A stretch of 10,770 bases of DNA from Flavobacteriales bacterium UBA1995 (lineage in GTDB: Bacteria; Bacteroidota; Bacteroidia; Flavobacteriales_D; Sanyastnellaceae). The DNA is taken from positions 14,273 to 25,042 of the forward strand of contig DDCX01000106.1 in assembly GCA_002336475.1 (NCBI GenBank), read 5' to 3'. The first letter of the stretch is position 1. Each line of letters starts with the position of its first letter. The notes below the pieces were generated by a model. The model saw only the letters and a program-made list of their open reading frames with translations. It did no database searches and had not been told where the DNA came from. This document shows, in pieces, positions 5,877-10,770 of this stretch. Both the position numbers and the translations under genes were made by a program.

Positions 5877-7760
5877 TCAGTTCTGTACGACCACACGGCT
5901 GTGAAAGCCGAGGGAGGGCAGGCTCAAGACATAGACTCCTTTTGGGGCGTTCCATGCGTTCCAGGAGGCCAAGGTGCCACTGTTCATGGTTCTGCCTGCA
6001 GCGTCCAAGAGCAACCACGACTTTCCAAGGCAGGCGTCACAGCTGACCTCGAAACCCGCAGATGATGGCAAAACCATCAGGCCATTGGCGTTTAAACTTC
6101 CTGTTGAGAGCACAGCCTCCGCAGCGAAGGGAGAGGAGCCATTCAAAACCTCATACATGTCGCAGAGGCCGTCTCCATCCGTATCCAAAATCGCCGGCGA
6201 GCACGGATCCATAGGGTCATGTCCCAACAGCAGCTCTTCCATGTCGCACAATCCGTCACCGTCGGAGTCCGTAGCGATGGGCAGGCAAGGGTCAGCATCT
6301 GACCAGCCAGAGGCGAATTCCATACCGCTGCACCAACCATCGCCGTCGAGGTCTGTGTCATTGGGAATGCACGCGTCACTGGCATCCCAGGACTCGATGG
6401 ATTCCAATTGGTCACAAAACCCGTCGCCGTCGCTGTCTTCCGAATAAGGTGAGCAGGGATCATTCTGCGATGACCCAATGACAGATTCCAATTGATCGCA
6501 AAGCCCGTCTCCATCGGTATCGATGCCTAGCGGATCGCACGTGTTGTTGGGGTCTGTGCCGTTGGCCAATTCTGAGCTGTTGCAAATCCCGTCCATGTCG
6601 GAATCTAACAAGTCAGGGCTGCAGGGGTCGTTGAGGTCAGAACCCATATCGATCTCCTCTGAATCGCAGTATCCGTCACCGTCGGTATCCACTGTGGATG
6701 GCGAGCATGGGTTGTTGGGGTTTGAACCCAGAATGGCCTCCTCTATGTCGCAAAAGCCATCGTTGTCGGAGTCCAAGTAAAACGGGTCACAGGGATTCTC
6801 GGGATCAGTCCCAGAGAGCAACTCCATCGCATCGCAAGCTCCATCTTGATCGGAATCCTCTTGACCTTCTATGCCAAGATCGCATGGGTTGAAAGGGTCT
6901 GTGCCCATTTCTAACTCCAACGCGTCGCAGGTGCCATCGCCATCCGAATCCGGGGCACCTTCTTCACAGATTTCTTCGGCATTGGAGGCCAGGAGACAAG
7001 GCCCATCGATGTTGGTCGGTTCTTGAATCAGACCCTCTAATGCCATTTGATTGTTGAATTCGCCGAGGAAAAGCCCCAACCAATTGGCCCTTTCGACCAC
7101 CACACCATTGCAGTTGACGACAACCATTCCTGCTGGTCTCAGAAAGAAATTCTCGTAAATGATATTGCCCGGGGTGTCTATAAGCATGTCATCCCATGGG
7201 AAAGCCCACCCATTGTCAGAACCAGGTCCCATGTAGTCGATGACCGTTTGCGCGGCATCATGGCGGTCTTGGACAATTCGGTGTTGGTTCAGATACTGTC
7301 CATCAGGCCCTGCAATGGGGAAAGCGGGACAATTTGACGGGCAGTTTTCCAAGTCGAGTGCATGTGCCTCTGCGACATAGACTGGGATCCAATTAAAGTC
7401 ATCGAGGTGGCTGTTTACCCAAGCCACAATGTTGTTTGGCTGGTTGATGTCCCAGTCGTTCTGAAATCGAATGCAGGTGGCCGAACCATTGAAGATAATG
7501 GTCGGCTTTTCAGGATCGATTTCATTGGACAAAATGAAGTCATCACCATCGAGTGACCACAAGCGAAAGTCGCCAATGGTATCTCCCACGGCATATCCCC
7601 CATCAAAAGTGTTCAGCTCCCCGGAATATGGGACGGGGTCGATGCTGTCCGTAGGCAGGGGCATGATGTCAACACCCAACCAGTCAAAGTGCTCATTTTG
7701 ACCAAACGCTCCAAAAGTGAGCGCGATTGAAAGAAGCAGAGAAAGAGAACGTATCGTCAT
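5877..7760 (-). CDS. Deiodinase-like thioredoxin-fold protein with TSP3 repeats and T9SS sorting domain
   Basis: The 627-residue product has a signal peptide at residues 1-21 (core SLSLLLSIALTFGAFG). Residues about 57-235 resemble iodothyronine deiodinases, thioredoxin-fold enzymes that remove iodine reductively. GSATC (92-96) matches the deiodinase GSCTU motif with Cys96 at the selenocysteine position, VYVAEAHA (127-134) matches VYIEEAH with Glu131 and His133, and QHRIVQDRHDAAQ (159-171) matches QHxxLEDRxxAAQ. An extra CPSNC (140-144) may be a redox pair. Residues 271-548 hold ten calcium-type TSP3 repeats. The last about 75 residues (LLLDAAGRTMNSG, PKGVYVLSL, RVVVQN) form a divergent T9SS sorting domain, so the protein is probably on the cell surface or released. 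The start at 7760 is chosen because it gives a normal signal peptide; an ATG at 7844 would add 28 residues and span a terminator-like hairpin. Dehalogenase activity is not shown; a general redoxin is the alternative. Confidence 0.8.
   Translation of the reverse strand: MTIRSLSLLLSIALTFGAFGQNEHFDWLGVDIMPLPTDSIDPVPYSGELNTFDGGYAVGDTIGDFRLWSLDGDDFILSNEIDPEKPTIIFNGSATCIRFQNDWDINQPNNIVAWVNSHLDDFNWIPVYVAEAHALDLENCPSNCPAFPIAGPDGQYLNQHRIVQDRHDAAQTVIDYMGPGSDNGWAFPWDDMLIDTPGNIIYENFFLRPAGMVVVNCNGVVVERANWLGLFLGEFNNQMALEGLIQEPTNIDGPCLLASNAEEICEEGAPDSDGDGTCDALELEMGTDPFNPCDLGIEGQEDSDQDGACDAMELLSGTDPENPCDPFYLDSDNDGFCDIEEAILGSNPNNPCSPSTVDTDGDGYCDSEEIDMGSDLNDPCSPDLLDSDMDGICNSSELANGTDPNNTCDPLGIDTDGDGLCDQLESVIGSSQNDPCSPYSEDSDGDGFCDQLESIESWDASDACIPNDTDLDGDGWCSGMEFASGWSDADPCLPIATDSDGDGLCDMEELLLGHDPMDPCSPAILDTDGDGLCDMYEVLNGSSPFAAEAVLSTGSLNANGLMVLPSSAGFEVSCDACLGKSWLLLDAAGRTMNSGTLASWNAWNAPKGVYVLSLPSLGFHSRVVVQN
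6117..6950 (-). repeat. Ten thrombospondin type 3 repeats, 28-residue (84-bp) period
   Basis: Ten units of the form DxDxDGxCDxxExxxGxDPxxPC begin at protein residues 271, 302, 330, 358, 386, 414, 442, 470, 498 and 526 of the gene starting at 7760. After the first unit (31 residues) the period is exactly 28. Each unit holds the Asp-rich calcium-binding loop; units 1-9 also have a Cys at repeat position 8 and another at position 23, and unit 10 lacks the second Cys. The Cys pairs probably form disulfides that stiffen a calcium-loaded stalk between the enzyme-like domain and the sorting domain. DNA copies differ from each other at many bases, so the array is old rather than freshly expanded. Confidence 0.92.
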
Positions 7761-7768
7761 CGAAGGCG

Positions 7769-7801
7769 CAAAGAAAACGCAACCAGTTATTCCTAGGTTG
7801 C
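7769..7801 (-). terminator. Probable terminator of the bat operon
   Basis: In the minus-strand transcript GCAACC (7801-7796) pairs perfectly with GGUUGC (7784-7779) around an 11-base loop and is followed by GUUUUCUUUG. This is a weak but well-placed intrinsic terminator, about 55 bases after the BatDE stop. The same T-rich tract (TTTCTTTG, 7776-7769) also resembles a -7 box 8 bases before the ATG at 7760. Confidence 0.45.
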
Positions 7802-7855
7802 TTGAAAGCATAACCTTTTGTGCTTGACGTTGTTCAATGGTCATTCGTACAGTCG

Positions 7856-10390
7856 TCAGATTGACTCAAGTGAGTCTTCTTCAACCCAACCAGTGTTGCC
7901 ATTGGCGAGCCTGACTTGGTGCCAGAGTCCCTCGGTCCGCAGGATTTGAACTACAGTTCCTTCGTGCAAGACAAACAGTTTTGAGGCTTCGCTGCTTTTG
8001 GTGGGGCTGCTGAGCACTTCGATGCGTGTCTCCATGATGACCGCGCCATCATTGGATTTGCTCATCAGGTCAGTTTGACGTCCCATAAAGCCCAAGAAAA
8101 CAGCGGTAATTCCCATTACTGGAGCTGCGATGGCCAGCCCGCGCCGCATGGCCAGATCTCGAGAGGTCATCCGGAAATAGAGCATGACAAATGTCAACAG
8201 CCACATAATCAACGAGCTCACGGTCCACGCAGCCAGTCGGTGGGCGGAGGTCAGTTCCCTCCACAGCGGGGCCAAGGCAATCTCAGGCATCTCTTCGATG
8301 CGGTCCACCACAGCAGCTCGGGCAAGCAGGAGATTGGCATGGAGATCGTCTTCACTTGGGCGGATTCGCTTGGCCCTTTCAAAGTGCAAGATGCTCGGAC
8401 CGATTCTCCCGGATTTGTAATGGGCAACACCCAGGTTGTATTCGAGCTCGAAGGAAGTCCAAAGTTCTGCTGCATCTGAATATGATGTCACGGCAGCATC
8501 AAAGTCGCCTTCCAAATAAGCAGCGTTACCGGCAGAAAATGAAGCTTGCGCAGCAGCTGCATCTGGGGCAGACCAGCAAATGCCAGGGGATCCAGCCAAA
8601 GACAGGATCAACAGAGCAATGGTCGCAGTGTTTCCAGATTTTGGTCCTGAACTGCGCTCGTTTTCTAGTGATTTTGCAGCGGCCTCCAAACGGTGGGCAA
8701 CATCGGCGACATCGGGTGCTCCAGGCGCAAAGCGGCCTTGATCCAGTGTTTGAATCAAGGAGAGCCATTCTTGCTGTGTAGCGGCTCCCTGCCCGGAAAG
8801 GGCTTCACTGTACCTGTCCATTCCTGCATCACTTCGCGGAATGTCGAGTTGGCCTTGCAGAAATTCGTGAGCGGCTTGGCCGAGTTCGTCAAAAGTTGCA
8901 CCGCCTTTTTTTGCTTGACTGAGCGCCGCTTTTAATTGGGCTTTGGATTGTCGCTTGCGAAGAAGTGAAGGGTTTTGTCCCTCCATATCCTTGCGCCGTC
9001 GAACCGCCCAACCAATCAAGAAACCGATGGGAGGGAGGCCCAGCAATGCCATGTGAAGGGGGCCGCCAAAAAAGGGGTGAGAACGGGGTTTGAGTTCAGT
9101 TTCAGTGCGAATGAAACGCATGTCTCGGGTGAGAATGGTCACATCTGTCTTGCTGTTAAACCCAAAGGCGGGGCCTTCGCCTTGGGCACTTCCCGTGACG
9201 TTCAGGGCAATGGCAGGGGCCTTGAGCGTGACAAAACGGTCCAGCGCATAATCGTAGAAGGAGAGGGCTGGCAAGGATATTTCGTAGTCGCCTTCTGCGC
9301 GCGGTATCACCAAGTAGGTAAACGTTCTTCTTCCTCGTTGGCCTTGCAGATCGGTCGTGATCCGGTCTTTGATTTCGGGGTCGAACACTTCAAGATCCTT
9401 GGGCCATTGTATGTCTGGCGCACCAATGAGTCCCAGGTTTCCATTCCCTTTGAACTCGAGGGTGAGGTTCATCGCCTCATTGGATTTTGGTTCGACTTTA
9501 TCGTCTGCCTTCCAAGTCACTTTGAGGTTGCGGAAGGTGCCCAATGACGATGCTGGAATGGGAGGTGGGAGGGGCAATACCTCGATACGCACCGGCTGCG
9601 CATTGGCACTGATGGGGCGGGTATTGAAGAACGACACCCTCATTTGGGCCTCTACATTAAATCCAGCAATGTCGAGCTGTCCAGTGCGGGTGGGGTAGAG
9701 CATGTCTGTTCTGACCGTGGCCACTTGCACCCGTCTACCATCCACAATGGTGTTCTCCCATCTCGGGTCTTCTCCTTCTACATTTTCCTTCCATACCCCT
9801 GACAGCTCTGGAAAACTGTAGTTCCTTACGTCAACGCCATCCATGCGGTTGTAGATGCGGTATTGAACACGGATGGGCTCTCCGAGGTGGACTTTTTTCT
9901 TGTCGGTTTCAATGGCCGCTTCAAACTGGGCTGGGGTCTGACTTGCCTTGCTCCCTTGCTTGGCTACCTTCAGTTCAATGGCTTTTGAACGGATTCTTCC
10001 ATTGTTGGTTTTGAACGAAAAAGCAGGAATCTGAACCCTTCCTGGTTGCGTGACGACTGCAGAGTAAGTGTATCCCTTTTTGGAGGAGACTGAGCCGTTT
10101 ATGATTTGGGTGCTGGAACTGGTGGACGGTCCGCTCAAGTAGCGCAGCCCTTGTATTTGTGGCGGGTTGTTGAATTGGACATTGACACCCTTAAACTCAA
10201 AAGTGATGCGAAAGGACTGGCCCGCGATAACGGGATTTCGGTCCACAGTAACGGTAGCCTCACCTTGGGCATAGCACATGGTGGACCCCATGAAAACCAG
10301 GAGCAATGCGCCAAGAGTATTCTTCCAAACCTTCCAAAAGGAGGGCATTAGAGGAACTTGTATCGCCTTGTTGAATTTCATGATTCCCAT
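7856..10390 (-). CDS. BatD-BatE fusion protein (aerotolerance operon)
   Basis: One 844-residue frame holds two proteins that are usually separate. BatD part: a signal peptide (core about 24-40, ending CYAQ), beta-rich periplasmic domains at about 45-435 (opening VTVDRNPVIAGQSFRITFEF, the BatD 'oxygen tolerance' pattern), a transmembrane helix at about 446-462 followed by RRRK, and a cytoplasmic stretch to about 585. BatE part: a hydrophobic segment at 588-606 that looks like a retained signal sequence, TPR motifs at about 611-690 (FSAGNAAYLEGDFDAAVTSY, LEYNLGVAHYKSGR), two helices (about 716-739 and 749-769) and an SH3-like domain at 785-844 ending GNTGWVEEDSLESI. Bat proteins work with a MoxR ATPase and VWA proteins in the envelope; their exact task is unsettled. 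ATG 10390 overlaps the batC stop as TAATG, and AGAAGGA lies just upstream, a rare Shine-Dalgarno-like sequence here. Starts at 10381 or 10348 are possible. Confidence 0.9.
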   Translation of the reverse strand: MGIMKFNKAIQVPLMPSFWKVWKNTLGALLLVFMGSTMCYAQGEATVTVDRNPVIAGQSFRITFEFKGVNVQFNNPPQIQGLRYLSGPSTSSSTQIINGSVSSKKGYTYSAVVTQPGRVQIPAFSFKTNNGRIRSKAIELKVAKQGSKASQTPAQFEAAIETDKKKVHLGEPIRVQYRIYNRMDGVDVRNYSFPELSGVWKENVEGEDPRWENTIVDGRRVQVATVRTDMLYPTRTGQLDIAGFNVEAQMRVSFFNTRPISANAQPVRIEVLPLPPPIPASSLGTFRNLKVTWKADDKVEPKSNEAMNLTLEFKGNGNLGLIGAPDIQWPKDLEVFDPEIKDRITTDLQGQRGRRTFTYLVIPRAEGDYEISLPALSFYDYALDRFVTLKAPAIALNVTGSAQGEGPAFGFNSKTDVTILTRDMRFIRTETELKPRSHPFFGGPLHMALLGLPPIGFLIGWAVRRRKDMEGQNPSLLRKRQSKAQLKAALSQAKKGGATFDELGQAAHEFLQGQLDIPRSDAGMDRYSEALSGQGAATQQEWLSLIQTLDQGRFAPGAPDVADVAHRLEAAAKSLENERSSGPKSGNTATIALLILSLAGSPGICWSAPDAAAAQASFSAGNAAYLEGDFDAAVTSYSDAAELWTSFELEYNLGVAHYKSGRIGPSILHFERAKRIRPSEDDLHANLLLARAAVVDRIEEMPEIALAPLWRELTSAHRLAAWTVSSLIMWLLTFVMLYFRMTSRDLAMRRGLAIAAPVMGITAVFLGFMGRQTDLMSKSNDGAVIMETRIEVLSSPTKSSEASKLFVLHEGTVVQILRTEGLWHQVRLANGNTGWVEEDSLESI

Positions 10391-10770
10391 TACCAGTCCT
10401 TCTCGATTTTGGATTTCTTGCCATTGCGGCGCTTCGCATTTTCTTGTGCCTGCAATTTGACACGAAGCGCGGCTTCATTGCGTTCGAGCATGTCAAGGAT
10501 CCTCTGGGCGTCGGCGGGTTGAATTTGCCCCTCTTTGGGTGTGCTGGGTTCTGGCTGGTCACCTTGACTGCCGTTGCCCTCGTTTTCTTCTTGCTGGCCG
10601 TCTTGGTTTTCCCCGTTCTGCTCTCCGTCCTGGTCCTGCTTTCCGTCCTGGTCCTGCTCTCCGTCTTGGTCCTGCTGTCCGTCCTGGTCCTGCTCTCCGT
10701 CCTGGTCCTGCTCTCCGTCTTGGTCCTGCTCTCCGTCTTGGTCCTGCTCTCCGTCTTGGTCCTGCTCTCC
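10390..10770 (-). CDS. batC: BatC C-terminal part (N-terminal TPR region outside window)
   Basis: The frame is open from the window edge to TAA at 10392-10390, giving 126 residues. The first about 54 are repeats of GEQDQD, then a Gln/Asn/Gly/Glu-rich linker, then IQPADAQRILDMLERNEAALRVKLQ-type sequence and a very basic end (NAKRRNGKKSKIEKDW). The ADAQRILDMLERNE block followed by a basic tail is typical of the end of BatC proteins in Bacteroidota, whose N-terminal TPR repeats would lie outside the window. The TAA overlaps the ATG of batDE by one base (TAATG), indicating translational coupling. The position directly before BatD supports the name; batA and batB would be expected further upstream on the minus strand, beyond the right-hand edge. 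Confidence 0.8.
   Translation of the reverse strand, partial: GEQDQDGEQDQDGEQDQDGEQDQDGEQDQDGQQDQDGEQDQDGKQDQDGEQNGENQDGQQEENEGNGSQGDQPEPSTPKEGQIQPADAQRILDMLERNEAALRVKLQAQENAKRRNGKKSKIEKDW
10609..10770 (-). repeat. 18-bp tandem repeat in batC encoding GEQDQD units
   Basis: Reading the minus strand, eight complete 18-base units of GGAGAGCAGGACCARGAC run from the window edge to 10627, with a ninth degenerate unit at 10626-10609. Differences are few: CAA or CAG in the Gln codon, and single changes giving GQQDQD and GKQDQD. The unit length is a multiple of three, so copy-number change would keep the frame. The array continues beyond the window, so its true length is unknown. Confidence 0.95.

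Noticed and set aside
5974..6447. Long plus-strand frame rich in Ser/Pro (157 residues)
   Set aside because: It lies wholly antisense to the TSP3 repeats; its repeating Ser/Pro pattern is just the complement of the GAT/GGC-rich repeat codons.
6117..6950. Regularly spaced repeats as a possible CRISPR array
   Set aside because: The 84-bp period encodes a continuous protein repeat; there are no conserved direct repeats with unrelated spacers.
7856..10390. BatDE as a frameshift or stop-loss artefact
   Set aside because: The frame is clean across the junction and the predicted topology remains sensible; an artefact cannot be excluded without reads, but nothing in the sequence points to it.
10609..10770. 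18-bp repeats as CRISPR, origin iterons or an integration site
   Set aside because: They are contiguous, spacerless, a multiple of three and in frame within batC.

Overview
The window looks like chromosomal DNA from a member of the Bacteroidota. The reasons are two C-terminal type IX secretion (T9SS) sorting domains, a bat (Bacteroides aerotolerance) operon segment, TAnnTT-type promoter boxes close to start codons and a general lack of Shine-Dalgarno sequences. GC looks a little above 50% by eye (not computed), which would be high for many marine Flavobacteriales. I cannot name the genus.

Layout from left to right. (1) Positions 1-545, minus: the start of a secreted protein with one BNR/Asp-box motif, cut by the window edge. 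(2) 599-1531, plus and divergent from it: a T9SS-secreted protein with two OB-fold-like domains, resembling the accessory domain of extracellular nucleases but without a nuclease domain. (3) 1566-3929, minus: a secreted M1-family zinc metallopeptidase with all catalytic motifs. (4) 4007-4531, plus: a small His/Asp-rich protein, probably exported, which shares a 77-bp divergent promoter region with the peptidase. (5) 4525-5823, minus: a 12-helix Wzx-like polysaccharide flippase whose stop codon interlocks with that of the His-rich gene. (6) 5877-7760, minus: the most unusual gene. It has an N-terminal thioredoxin-fold domain with iodothyronine-deiodinase-like motifs (Cys where the animal enzymes have selenocysteine), then ten Cys-containing thrombospondin type 3 calcium repeats at a nearly strict 28-residue period, then a T9SS sorting domain. 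(7) 7856-10390, minus: a single reading frame that fuses BatD to BatE. (8) 10390-10770, minus: the C-terminal end of BatC, which carries an 18-bp tandem repeat running off the window.

How they fit together: batC and batDE overlap by one base (TAATG) and are surely one operon acting at the inner membrane and periplasm. The gene after them appears to be separated by a terminator-like hairpin and to have its own start and promoter. The remaining genes are mostly single units for envelope or secreted products (peptidase, flippase, T9SS cargo). No mobile elements, RNA genes or CRISPR arrays were seen. All intergenic gaps are shorter than 100 bp, so no long gene-free stretch exists.

The best candidates for something undescribed are the deiodinase-like/TSP3/T9SS protein, the BatD-BatE fusion, and a recurring promoter-like box placed 4-5 bases before start codons, which suggests leaderless transcripts.
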